A stretch of 64,000 nt of DNA from Palsa-504 sp963822765 (lineage in GTDB: Bacteria; Actinomycetota; Actinomycetes; Streptosporangiales; Streptosporangiaceae): the NCBI GenBank assembly GCA_963822765.1, contig CAWGJL010000039.1:1-64000 (forward strand), in the 5' to 3' direction. This document shows, in pieces, positions 18,359 to 26,018 of this stretch. Within the stretch, counting starts at the first letter, position 1. Every line of letters begins with the position of its first letter. Below the pieces are notes generated by a model. The model had not been told where the DNA came from. It did not search any database and saw only the letters and a program-made list of their open reading frames with translations. Made by a program: the position numbers and the translations under genes.

Positions 18359-18757
18359 TCAGTCGGTCCAGTCGAGTTGCGGCTCGGGCACGCCAACGGA
18401 ACGGCCGTGCGCCTCGGCTTCCGCACGCCCGGCCTGGTCGCCGCGCGGGTAGCGGAACACCTTGCCGGGAAAGACCACGGTCGCTTCGGTTTCGCTGTTC
18501 CAGTTCGCATACCAGCCCGGGCTCAGCAGGCTATCGGCGAGTTCGCTGGCCAGCGCGTCGCTGCTGCTCGCGGGCGCCTCGAATTCGATCAGGGTCCAGA
18601 TGGACGGCTGATAATCAGCGGCGCCGGTGACCTCGAACCTCGCGCAGCGGGTGATGCGCATGCCGTGGCCGTCGAACCCCGTGCCGGGTTTAAGGCTCTC
18701 GGCCAGGATCCCCCCGCGGATGATGGCTCCCGTTTCCGAAGGCTGTCCTTGTTCCAT
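18359..18757 (-). CDS. Hypothetical protein
   Basis: A 132-residue protein (from ATG 18757; GTG 18775 is also possible) with no family that I recognise. It has alternating strands and helices (GMRITRCARFEVTGAADYQPSIWTLIEFEAP; ELADSLLSPGWYANWNSETEATVVFPGKVFRYPRGD). Its compact alpha/beta form with a conserved-looking WYANWN centre and no signal peptide suggests a small cytoplasmic protein. It lies between the HELLH gene and the peptidase gene on the same strand. Confidence 0.55.
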   Translation of the reverse strand: MEQGQPSETGAIIRGGILAESLKPGTGFDGHGMRITRCARFEVTGAADYQPSIWTLIEFEAPASSSDALASELADSLLSPGWYANWNSETEATVVFPGKVFRYPRGDQAGRAEAEAHGRSVGVPEPQLDWTD

Positions 18758-18847
18758 GAGATCCAGTATCGGCACGAGGTCTGACCTGCGACGTGGCCCG
18801 GTCGCTGGGCAGCGCGACCCGCGCGGCTGCCCAGCGATCCTCGGCCG

Positions 18848-20290
18848 CTAGCTGGTCGTCACCACCGGGAAGGCGACCGGGCTGCGGTGCCGGGTCTGGT
18901 CCACGGCGCGCACGCCGAACTGCACGTTGTCCTTGGACATGTCGAGGGTGACCGCGGTGACGTTGCCGACGGGGATCACGTTGGTCCAGTCCGCCGCGGT
19001 GGTCTCCCGCCACACCACCTCGTACCCGGTCAGGTTGGTCTCGGGGTTGGCGTCCCAGGTGAGCGTGGTGGTGTTGATGCCGGAGAAGCCGGCCGGCGGC
19101 GTGACGTGGATCTGCAGGTTCTTCGGCGTGCCGGGATTGGTCGCCAGCGCCCACAGCGCCGCGCCGTTGACCCTGGCCACCCGGGCCACGTAGTTGAAGT
19201 CCACGAACTCGGCCAGGTCACCGAACTGCACGCCGTTGATGACCTCGACGTCCCGGTGCTCGTGGTTGAAGTTCTCCCGCGGCTCGGTGAACCTGGCCGC
19301 CGGGTAGCCCTGGCCCTGGAAGGAGACGTGGTCGCTGGCCCGCAGGTACCGGTCGCGGCGCCAGATCACCCGGATGTTCATGCCGGTCAGCTCGAACGGC
19401 GCCACGGACTTGACGAACCGGGCCAGCTGGTGCGTCACGCCGTCGTTCTCGCCGCCGGTCGCTTGCATGATCGCGATCTGGTTCGCGGTCACCGCGGTCG
19501 GGATGGTCTCCACGAACAGCCGGACCGTGAACGGGTCGGGCCGGGTCCCGTCGAAGGCCTGGCTCGCTCCGACGATGTCGTTGCTGAACATGCCCTGCAC
19601 GTCGTCGCCGGCCGCCTTCATCTGGGCCGCCATGTGGGTCGACCCGTACAGCCCCTGCTCTTCGCCGGCCACGGTGGCGAACACCAGGGTGCCGGGGAAC
19701 TGGCGGGTGGCGAACAGCCGGGCGAGCTCGAGCGCCACCGCGACGCCGGACCCGTCGTCATCGGCGCCGGGAGCGTCGGCGGTGAAGTTCAGCACGTCGG
19801 TCACCCGGGAGTCCAGGTGGCCGGTAATGACGTAGAAGCGCTCCGGAGACGCGGTGCCCTTCAGCGTCGCGATGACGTTGGTGATCGTGGTCGGCACCGG
19901 GATGTTGGACGCGACCGGCTGGGTGAACGTCTGCTGCTGCACCGTCATCCGGCCCGACGAGGTGGCCGCGATGGCCTGAAACTGCTCGAACACCCAGGCC
20001 GTGGCCGCGCCGATGCCGCGGACCGGATCGGTCTGGCTCGACGCGGTGTGCCTGGTGCCGAACTGAACCAGCCGCAGGATCGTGGCCTTGATCCGGTTGG
20101 GGTCGACCTGCGCCAGCAAGGCCCGCAGTCCGGGGTCGGGAAACTGCCCGGTGGCGGCGTCAGCGGTCCCGGTCAGCGCGGTACCGCTGATCAGGGGCAC
20201 CGCGACCGCGGTAACGGCCGAGGCGGACAGAAACGTGCGGCGGCCCATATGGGCGGAGCCGGCCCCCTCCTGAACATCCTTGTTCTCCAT
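18848..20290 (-). CDS. Tat-exported M28 family aminopeptidase with Fn3 domain
   Basis: The 480-residue product has a twin-arginine signal (MGRRTFLSASAVTAVAVPLISG). The M28 zinc core follows: VITGHLDSR (first ligand), GADDDGSGVAVALELARL (bridging Asp), ATVAGEEQGLYGS (catalytic Glu pair), NDIVGAS, and ASDHVSFQGQGYPAARF with the last His. The C-terminal 95 residues (PGTPKNLQIHVTPPAGF ... WRETTAADWTNVIPVGN) form a fibronectin type III domain. It should be a secreted di-zinc aminopeptidase. The start at ATG 20290 is a choice among several; none has a clear ribosome binding site and the frame is open to 20347. Confidence 0.88.
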   Translation of the reverse strand: MENKDVQEGAGSAHMGRRTFLSASAVTAVAVPLISGTALTGTADAATGQFPDPGLRALLAQVDPNRIKATILRLVQFGTRHTASSQTDPVRGIGAATAWVFEQFQAIAATSSGRMTVQQQTFTQPVASNIPVPTTITNVIATLKGTASPERFYVITGHLDSRVTDVLNFTADAPGADDDGSGVAVALELARLFATRQFPGTLVFATVAGEEQGLYGSTHMAAQMKAAGDDVQGMFSNDIVGASQAFDGTRPDPFTVRLFVETIPTAVTANQIAIMQATGGENDGVTHQLARFVKSVAPFELTGMNIRVIWRRDRYLRASDHVSFQGQGYPAARFTEPRENFNHEHRDVEVINGVQFGDLAEFVDFNYVARVARVNGAALWALATNPGTPKNLQIHVTPPAGFSGINTTTLTWDANPETNLTGYEVVWRETTAADWTNVIPVGNVTAVTLDMSKDNVQFGVRAVDQTRHRSPVAFPVVTTS

Positions 20291-20427
20291 GAGCATGACC
20301 CAACGGCCTATGCGATCAGATGTCAACAACATCCGAGTATTTGCCACGGTATTGACCGCAATAGCGATTCGCTAACTGACCAGGGCGATCTCGCCGGGCC
20401 GGGCCGGCCGTGTTCGCCAGCGAGCGA

Positions 20428-20679
20428 TTATGGCTTGCCCTTGCGCTGGGACCGGGCCGGCCTGGAGCGGCGCTGGCGGCGCTGCACCAGCCACTCCAGC
20501 GGATCCCGGGTGATCACGAACAGCCGCAGCGCCTCGGCCATCCCGGCCAGCGCCGGCGACAGGCGTTCCCACCTGGCCGCCAGCTCCAGCAGCCTGGTGT
20601 CCTCAAGCGGCGGCCTGGCCAGCAGGGCCTGGACGTCGGTGGGGAGATCGGCCAGCAGGGCCGCGTTCGTCTCGGTCAT
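20428..20679 (-). CDS. Small hypothetical protein
   Basis: An 83-residue protein, helical in its first 60 residues (MTETNAALLADLPTDVQALL ... LAGMAEALRLFVITRDPLEWL), ending in a very basic tail (RRQRRSRPARSQRKGKP). The ATG follows GTGGAG with five bases between. Family unknown; the basic tail suggests contact with nucleic acid or membrane, which is inference. It is downstream of the toxin/immunity pair and separated from it by a palindromic repeat. Confidence 0.55.
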   Translation of the reverse strand: MTETNAALLADLPTDVQALLARPPLEDTRLLELAARWERLSPALAGMAEALRLFVITRDPLEWLVQRRQRRSRPARSQRKGKP

Positions 20680-20740
20680 CTTTACTCCACCCAGGATTCT
20701 GGCGGACGAACGGCCCGCAGACCTGAGGTCCCGAAACTCA

Positions 20741-20797
20741 CACCACCGTCCGTTCGGCCTAAAAGATTTTGAAAATTTTTCCGAACGGGCCGTGGTG
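20741..20797. repeat. Dispersed palindromic repeat, copy 1 (terminator-like)
   Basis: Arms CACCACCGTCCGTTCGG (20741-20757) and CCGAACGGGCCGTGGTG (20781-20797) pair at 15 of 17 positions around an A/T-rich loop that holds AAAGATTTT. The same arms and the same AAAGATTTT core recur at 43402-43444. It lies downstream of the immunity gene and may terminate it. Confidence 0.75.
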
Positions 20798-20854
20798 CCA
20801 CGAGCCGATCTTGGCTGGCCGCCTGCGCGCCCGGTCCTACGGAACGCGTCGGCG

Positions 20855-21112
20855 CTAGCCCTGGACATTAAGTCCGGTCAGCGAGCGAACTGGCAGGTCC
20901 ATGGCTTCCGCCAGGGACGTCAGTTCGTCACGTTCGTCAGCGGTTACGGGCGCCTGGGTCACGGTCAAGCTGGCGATCAGCAGGTCGACCAATTCCTGCC
21001 ATTCGCCACCGTCGGCCATGGATCGCATTCCGTCTAGATCCTCCGGGCGGACCCGGTTTGCATAGCGGTCCGGAAGCGCCTCAGTGTGCTCTATGACCTC
21101 GGATTCTTTCAC
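20855..21112 (-). CDS. Probable immunity protein for the EndoU-type toxin
   Basis: An 85-residue helical acidic protein: RYANRVRPEDLDGMRSMADGGEWQELVDLLIASLTV, then VTADERDELTSLAEAMDLPVRSLTGLNV. This is the small MafI/CdiI-like immunity pattern seen next to actinomycete polymorphic toxins. Its start overlaps the stop of the toxin reading frame by four bases (ATGA at 21109-21112), the usual arrangement of toxin tip and immunity gene. It appears intact. The function is inferred from position and pattern; no experiment is implied. Confidence 0.65.
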   Translation of the reverse strand: MKESEVIEHTEALPDRYANRVRPEDLDGMRSMADGGEWQELVDLLIASLTVTQAPVTADERDELTSLAEAMDLPVRSLTGLNVQG

Positions 21113-21378
21113 TTCGTCTCCCTCGGGTTCTTGACCACACCTGGGCTGCCGACGTCAGGCCATGCTGACCAGATCCTGCCGTCGGGCTGGATGATGACGG
21201 TAATACCGACCTCGTCACGGTGGCCATGCACCCGCCATCTGCGGTTGGCCTGGAATACGGGCGGGTCGTCTGGAGCGCGTGCCACGGCCAGGACATGCCC
21301 GATGATCTTCTGGTCGTCCCAGCTGGAAGGGAATTCCGTTTTCCCGGGCCTGCCCGTCCCGTGCCGGTGCCCGCCGCA
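21109..21378 (-). pseudogene. Orphan C-terminal tip of an EndoU-type polymorphic toxin
   Basis: Reading toward lower coordinates from about 21378: GGHRHGTGRPGKTEFP then SSWDDQKIIGHVLAVARAPDDPP, RVHGHRDEVGITVIIQPDGRIWSAWPDVGSPGVVKNP. GGH, K-[ST]-x-FP, W, and the closing strand GRIWSAWP are the features of bacterial EndoU-like ribonuclease tips. Nothing upstream belongs to it: the frame runs on to 21471 only by antisense reading of the neighbouring oxygenase gene. The toxin has thus lost its delivery parts, start codon and part of its own nuclease domain, leaving about 89 codons. The immunity gene behind it is whole. Confidence 0.62.
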
Positions 21379-22939
21379 AGGCGCGGACGCGAGCCGGGCG
21401 GCCCTGCTGCGGACCGCCGCGGACAAAGCAGGCTGCGAGGCCGTCCTCGCGCTCGCCGACGTCAAGACCACGCACAGCGCGTTCCCGGCCGACGAAGCCT
21501 ACGGCTACGGGCGGCGCCGGGACTGGTATGACGACTACGACGACGACGATGACCAGCAGTCCGGCAGCGAAGGCGAGTACGAGATCCAGGAACTGGTCGA
21601 CTCCGAGGTCGCCCTCACTCACTGGACCGGGCCGGACGGGAGCCGTCTGGAGCAGACCGCGCTGTTTGTGAAGGGCAATGAGGTATGCGCGTCCACCCCG
21701 GAAGGCGACCTGGAGCCTTATTCCTCGGAGTACGAGGGCTACATGGGCAACTGGGGCAACACGCTGGACCGCTGGTACCACCGGGCGGCGGTCGTCGTGT
21801 GGCCCCGTGATCAGGCCTTCGCGAACCGCGCCGAAACCTCCCCGGCCTGGGCTCTCGGCGAGCTCGCCGCGATGGCGTCAGCCGGCGACGTGCCGGGCGC
21901 GCATACCGCCGCGGCGACGCTCGCGCCCTTCTGGGACGGTGCCCTGCGCACCCGGCCACCGGAGGAAACGGGGCTCTTCGGCAAGGCGCTGCGGGCGGCG
22001 GACGCCGTGGCCGACGCGGGAACCGCGGCGATGCTGCTGCGCCCGTTCCGTATCGAGAACCTGACTGGCGCGGACGTGGACTCGTTCGGGAAGATCGCCG
22101 GCAAGTACGGTCAGCAGTGGACGGCGGACCTGCTGCGAACGTGGTTCGGCGGGGATCAGCCAGCGTGGGGCTACGGCGGGGGAGCCGAACGGCCGCGGTG
22201 GGTGGCAGACTGGCTGCCCGGCGTGTGCGAGAGGCTGCACGTCAGGGACGGTGCTGGCGCGGCGGCCGCCCAGCGGCTCCTTGACCTGGCGTGGGAGTGG
22301 ACCAGCAAGGACATCGGCACCGGGCTCGCGTCGCCGTCGCCCAGCCACCGCGACACGACACTCGGCGACCTGGGTAAACCGCTCGCCTCGGTGCTGACCG
22401 CCGCCGCCGCGACCGGGGCAGCGAGCACCAGGGATGCGGTTTGCGCGTATATCCGGAAACACGCAGATGCGGTGACCGCGCTGGAGATGTCCGCGCTGCG
22501 CGCCGCGGCGGAGATGTCCCGGGACCGCACGCGGGGCGACGCCGGCTTCGGCGACCTAGCCGTCGACTGCGCGGCACGGCTCCGCGCCGGGCTCGCCCGC
22601 GCGCAGCGCGCGCCCGGCGACTGGTCTATCGAACTGCCTGCGGGCGGCTGCACGTGCGACCTGTGCGGCACCCTCCGCGTGTTCCTCGAAGACAAGAGCC
22701 GGCGCACCTTCGAGTGGCCGCTGGCCCAGCAACGCCGGCAGCACGTCCACTCCCGGATCGACGCCGCCGAACTGCCCGTCACCCACGTGACCAGACGGCA
22801 AGGCAGGCCCTACACCCTCGTCCTGAACAAGACCGAGGCGCTGTTCGCCCGCGAGCAGGAGGCCCGGATCAGGGACGAAACGGATCTAGAGTGGCTCGCG
22901 GCACGGTGGAATCCCGGCGAAGCAGCTCCAACCAACTGA
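21379..22939 (+). pseudogene. 5'-truncated 2OG-Fe(II) oxygenase family gene
   Basis: From about 21379 the frame reads QGADASRAALLRTAADKAGCEAVLALADVKTTHSAFPADEAYGYG, then LIDSE-like VDSEVALTHWTGPDG, and SEYEGYMGNWGNTLDRWYHRAAVVVWPRDQAFANRAETSP. These are the middle and C-terminal parts of long actinomycete proteins whose N-terminal third is a prolyl-4-hydroxylase-like 2OG-Fe(II) domain. That domain with its HxD...H ligands is absent; the DNA before 21379 belongs to the opposite-strand toxin tip. The frame is open back to a TTG/ATG near 21086 by chance. About 520 C-terminal residues survive without interruption. A GCTCDLC cysteine motif lies near residue 430 of the remnant. Confidence 0.65.
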
Positions 22940-22942
22940 ATG

Positions 22943-22962
22943 GTAACGTTAGTGGTATGCGT
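22943..22962 (+). promoter_or_regulatory. Leaderless-type promoter/operator of vapB1
   Basis: TAACGTTA, a perfect 8-base palindrome overlapping a -10-like TAACGT, ends seven bases before ATG 22957, and no ribosome binding site is present. This spacing fits leaderless transcription beginning at the ATG, common in actinobacterial toxin-antitoxin genes. Confidence 0.4.
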
Positions 22963-23190
22963 TCAACCATCGACAAGGCAGGTCGGCTGGTTATTCCTAA
23001 GGCGCTGCGGGACATGCTCGGCTTGGTACCCGGCGAAGTCGAGGTGACCGCGGAAGGGGCCGGGCTGCACATTGAGCCGCTCGCCGGTGATCAGCTGGAG
23101 GACGAGGACGGCTTTCTCGTTATCCCCGCCGCCGGCACCGCCGTCAGCGACAACCTCGTCCGGACCCTGCGCGATGCCGACCAGCGATGA
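22957..23190 (+). CDS. vapB: AbrB/MazE-type antitoxin (VapB)
   Basis: The 77-residue product starts with the swapped-hairpin AbrB fold: MRSTIDKAGRLVIPKALRDMLGLVPGEVEVTAEGAGLHIEP, followed by an acidic tail for toxin binding. The same pattern is found in VapB antitoxins with AbrB DNA-binding domains. It overlaps the toxin start by four bases (ATGA). There is no Shine-Dalgarno sequence before ATG 22957. The antitoxin is intact although its partner is frameshifted. Confidence 0.85.
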   Translation: MRSTIDKAGRLVIPKALRDMLGLVPGEVEVTAEGAGLHIEPLAGDQLEDEDGFLVIPAAGTAVSDNLVRTLRDADQR

Positions 23191-23619
23191 CCGTCGGCAG
23201 CGATGACCGCCCAGAGCTCCTGATCGACACCAGCGTCGCCGTCGCGCTGGCGGCCGCCGGACACGAATACCACCACAGCACCACAGAACGCCGTCAACGG
23301 CCGCAGCTGCGGGCTGAGCGGCCACGCGGCCTTCGAGACGTTCTCCGTGCTGACCCGCCTGCCGCCGCCGAACCGCCGTACCCCCCACGCTGTCGCCCGG
23401 CTGCTCGCGCACAACTTCCCCGGGTCGCGGTTCCTCAGCGCCCAGGGAGCGGAACGGCTCCACGCCCGCCTCGCGTCGCTCGGCATCGCGGGCGGCGCGG
23501 TCTATGACGCCCTAGTCGCCGCCGCGGCGGCAGAACACGGCATCACCCTCGCCACCCGCGATCGCCGGGCCGCCGAGACCTACCGCGCCCTCGACGTCGA
23601 CTTCGAGCTCATCCAGTAG
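23187..23619 (+). pseudogene. vapC: VapC PIN-domain toxin, frameshifted
   Basis: The N-terminal PIN strand is present in the first frame (DRPELLIDTSVAVALAAAGHEYHHS, with the first catalytic Asp). After about 23275-23300 the continuation NGRSCGLSGHAAFETFSVLTRLPPPNRRTPHAVARLL and GGAVYDALVAAAAAEHGITLATRDRRAAETYRAL is in another frame, ending at 23619. One base change restores a normal PIN protein of about 143 residues holding all acidic residues (IDTS, AFETF, VYDAL, TRDRRA). As read, the toxin is dead. That fits toxin loss with antitoxin retention, but could be a sequencing indel. Confidence 0.78.
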
Positions 23620-23660
23620 CGGACCAAGAGCAAGACGATGACACAGCCAGTGAAGCCTTC

Positions 23661-23885
23661 ATGCCGGACGACCAGACCTACCGCATCGCGGACGCGCTCA
23701 TCACCGCGGCGCTGATCAGCGAGCTGTACCACGTCCCGTCCGCCGCCGTGCAGCTATTCCGCCTCCCTGACCTGCGCGTGGTCAAGGTGTCCTTCCCCCG
23801 CCCGATCACCCAGGGCAGCCTGCACGACCGGGACATGCACGCCGGGCAGCATCACGTCCCGCTGGCGAACATGGTGTGCCCATAA
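23661..23885 (+). pseudogene. DUF4387-like fragment
   Basis: The 74 codons read YRIADALITAALISELYHVPSAAVQLFRLPDLRVVKVSFPRPITQGS and LHDRDMHAGQHHVPLANM. The last half matches the highly conserved C-terminus of DUF4387 proteins (KxxxPRP..qGs..DrDm.agQ.H.pL). The family is normally about 105 residues and usually pairs with an acyclic terpene utilisation (AtuA-like) gene. Here about 30 N-terminal residues and the partner are missing and there is no ribosome binding site, so it is a remnant. Confidence 0.5.
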
Positions 23886-23928
23886 CCTCCGCGGCGGGGA
23901 TCGAAGCCTCTCCGGTCAGCATCCCGTC

Positions 23929-23967
23929 GCTAGCAAAATGATTGCCATGCTAGTAAAATGCTTGCAT
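23929..23967 (+). promoter_or_regulatory. Tandem operator repeats and leaderless promoter of vapBC2
   Basis: Two direct repeats, GCTAGCAAAATGATTGCCAT (23929-23948) and GCTAGTAAAATGCTTGCAT (23949-23967), abut, and the second runs into the vapB2 ATG (23966). TAAAAT at 23953-23958 sits six bases before the ATG, the spacing of a -10 box for a leaderless mRNA. The 20-base period puts both repeats on the same helix face, as expected for cooperative binding of a ribbon-helix-helix antitoxin. Confidence 0.6.
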
Positions 23968-24202
23968 GTCCACCATTCACGTACGCGACGTCTCAGAGAG
24001 CGCGGTCACCACCCTCAAGGTACGGGCGGCCCGGGCTGGCCAGTCTCTGCAGGCCTACGTGCGCCAGCTCCTGGAGAGCGAGGCGGCCGCCACGCCCCCG
24101 GAGGAAGCGGCCGAGCGGGCGCGTGACATCGCCGCACGGTCCGAGGTCACCGCCGATGACGTGATAGACGTGATCGCGGCGATGCGCCAGGCTCGCGAGT
24201 GA
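23966..24202 (+). CDS. vapB: Ribbon-helix-helix antitoxin (VapB/FitA-like)
   Basis: A 78-residue protein whose first 45 residues form a ribbon-helix-helix: MSTIHVRDVSESAVTTLKVRAARAGQSLQAYVRQLLESEA. The acidic C-terminus (VTADDVIDVIAAMRQARE) should wrap the toxin. Its stop overlaps the toxin start (GTG 24199). It begins with no Shine-Dalgarno sequence, directly behind tandem operator repeats. Confidence 0.87.
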   Translation: MSTIHVRDVSESAVTTLKVRAARAGQSLQAYVRQLLESEAAATPPEEAAERARDIAARSEVTADDVIDVIAAMRQARE

Positions 24203-24597
24203 TCGTTCTCGACACATCGGCCATGGTGGAGTTCCTGGTCGGCGCGGATCCGGTCGCCGAACGGGTCCGCGCCGTCGTGGTGGGGGAGAAGCTCGCCGCG
24301 CCCCACGCGATTGACCTGGAATGCGCTGCCGCGCTCCGCGGCCTGGTCCGGGGGAAGAAGCTGCCGTCGGCCGAAGCTGAGCGGGCCCTGGAGCTGCTCG
24401 CCAGCATGCGTCTGCAGCGGTACGGTCATGTCCCGCTGCTCCCGCGAATCTGGCAGCTCCGGTATAACGTGTGGCCCTACGACGCGGCGTACGTGGCGCT
24501 CGCGGAATGGCTGGACGCGGAACTGGTGACCCTGGACGCCAAGATCGAGACCATCCCCGGGATCACGTGCCCCGTCCGCAACCTGCGCGGCCAGTAG
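24199..24597 (+). CDS. vapC: VapC PIN-domain ribonuclease toxin
   Basis: The 132-residue product is a complete PIN domain: MIVLDTSAMVEFLVG (Asp5), the second acidic centre DLECAAALRGLVRG, and PYDAAYVALAEWLDAELVTLDAKIE with the C-terminal acidic pair. VapC toxins cut tRNA or rRNA and are neutralised by the adjacent VapB. GTG 24199 overlaps the antitoxin stop. The last 14 codons (from 24555) are also the first bases of the 4.6-kb duplication, so a copy of the toxin tail exists at 29162-29204. Confidence 0.87.
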   Translation: MIVLDTSAMVEFLVGADPVAERVRAVVVGEKLAAPHAIDLECAAALRGLVRGKKLPSAEAERALELLASMRLQRYGHVPLLPRIWQLRYNVWPYDAAYVALAEWLDAELVTLDAKIETIPGITCPVRNLRGQ

Positions 24598-24599
24598 CA

Positions 24600-25847
24600 T
24601 CAGCCGTTCTGCTGCTCGAAGTACGACATGATCAGCGCTCCGGCGCTCTGCCCGGGCTGCGTTTCGCGGTCCGGCTGGCAGTTCCAGGTCTTCGCGTTCA
24701 TCGTGGTGGGACTGTCCAGGTGCTGGTCGGAATCGATCAGCCAGCCGGGCACGAGCTGGTAGGCGCTCATGCCGATGCCGAGTGAGGTCAGGTAGTCCAG
24801 GTACTTCGGGACCGTCGTGGGGGCGTTGGGCCAGCAGTAGCCGGGGATCAGGTCGATCGCCGGATTCGGGTGCGGCTCGTAGTTGGTGAACTCCCCGTTC
24901 ACCACGGGCGCGATGCCGTCGGTGACCAGGTAGCCGAAGGCGGCATTCCAGGCCGCGGCGTTGTGCTGGCCCTGGGCGTGATGGATGGCGTACACGACCC
25001 CGCTCACGTGGATCAGCGCGTGGTAGCGGATCATCCCCTCGAACGAGAGCGAGTACCGCGGGCCCTCGATCCAGAACAGGTTGTGCGAGCCCGCCGTGTT
25101 CCGGACGTACGCCGCCAGCGCCGCCATGCCGAACGCGTAGTGCACGTGCTTGAACGTGCCGCCGTTCAGCCACAGCCGCCACAAGGTGGAGTCCGGCATG
25201 TAGGGCACGGACGTCCGCGGCTCGTTGTACAGGTCGAAGATCACCTGCGGGTCGTTGCCATAGAACCTGGTCATGTCCTTCCAGAAGATCTCGGTTCCCT
25301 GCGTCGGCGCGGCCTGGTAGTGCCGGATGGCCAGCGGGGCGAAGTTGGTCTCGTCGTTGAGCACCACGACCAGGTGGTAGCTCTCGGCCAGGGAGACCTC
25401 GGACTCGATGGCGGCCATGTACTCCGGGTCCCAGCTCGTTGCCTTCGGCCCGATCAGGAGATCCTGGTTGACCTGGATCCGGATCGTGTTGGCGCACCAG
25501 TCGTTGGCCGTCGCCGCGATCTTGACCAGGTCCTCGGTGACCAGCCCGGTCCAGTTCCCTTCCTGCAGCCCCGACACCGTCATCCCGTAGGAGATGAACA
25601 CCGAGCCGTTCTTGGCCAGCACCTTGGTGCCGTGGACGGTGAACGGCCCGACCGCCTTGCCGCACGCCGACGCCTTAGCGGTCGACCCGCCGTCGCCCAG
25701 CGGCAGCAGCAGCGCGACGACCAGCAGCGGGGCCAGCACCAGCGCCACGCCCCAGGCCAGGGCGTGCCAATTCATCCGCCAGCTGGGCCGCCAGGCGCCG
25801 CGGCCCGAGCCGGCCGGCGTCATGGACCCGTTCCACGTGGCCACCGG
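24600..25847 (-). CDS. GH5 cellulase-like enzyme A, membrane-anchored or secreted (copy 1)
   Basis: The product has an N-terminal hydrophobic segment (WHALAWGVALVLAPLLVVALLLP) that acts as signal anchor, then a GH5 TIM barrel: FISYGMTV, NDWCANTIRIQVNQ (conserved Arg), VVVLNDETN, VIFDLYNEPRTS (acid/base Glu), GVVYAIHHAQG, and APVVNGEFTNYEP (nucleophile Glu). It should cut beta-1,4-glucan or a similar polymer. There are three candidate starts: ATG 25868 without a ribosome binding site, GTG 25847 ten bases after AGGAGG (used here), and ATG 25823, which aligns with the start of gene B. Convergent with vapC2, three bases apart. It carries Ser where copy 2 has Leu in FISYGMTV(S/L)GL. Confidence 0.88.
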   Translation of the reverse strand, partial: PVATWNGSMTPAGSGRGAWRPSWRMNWHALAWGVALVLAPLLVVALLLPLGDGGSTAKASACGKAVGPFTVHGTKVLAKNGSVFISYGMTVSGLQEGNWTGLVTEDLVKIAATANDWCANTIRIQVNQDLLIGPKATSWDPEYMAAIESEVSLAESYHLVVVLNDETNFAPLAIRHYQAAPTQGTEIFWKDMTRFYGNDPQVIFDLYNEPRTSVPYMPDSTLWRLWLNGGTFKHVHYAFGMAALAAYVRNTAGSHNLFWIEGPRYSLSFEGMIRYHALIHVSGVVYAIHHAQGQHNAAAWNAAFGYLVTDGIAPVVNGEFTNYEPHPNPAIDLIPGYCWPNAPTTVPKYLDYLTSLGIGMSAYQLVPGWLIDSDQHLDSPTTMNAKTWNCQPDRETQPGQSAGALIMSYFEQQNG

Positions 25848-25890
25848 AAAGCTGCCTCCTGTCTCCATGGCCGCCGGGACGAGAGCTCCG

Positions 25891-25952
25891 GTTCCGCTAT
25901 CGGGTGGTGGAGCAGGCTATGGCCTGGTTGCGCCGTGATAATAACGCTTTGG
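25891..25952 (-). promoter_or_regulatory. Conserved promoter/leader of GH5 gene A (copy 1)
   Basis: About 62 bases upstream of gene A are roughly five-sixths identical by eye to the block at 27419-27479 upstream of gene B, including CCGCTATC, TGGAGCAGG and the CGCTTTG edge. On the minus strand each contains a -10-like hexamer at the same place (TATTAT here, TATGAT in gene B). The block should hold the promoter and a shared operator or leader element. Confidence 0.6.
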
Positions 25953-26018
25953 TCATGCCGGGCGCGGGGAGTTGAGATTCTACCGTTACCTTGGCCCGCC
26001 TCGCCCGGTCACAGCCGA

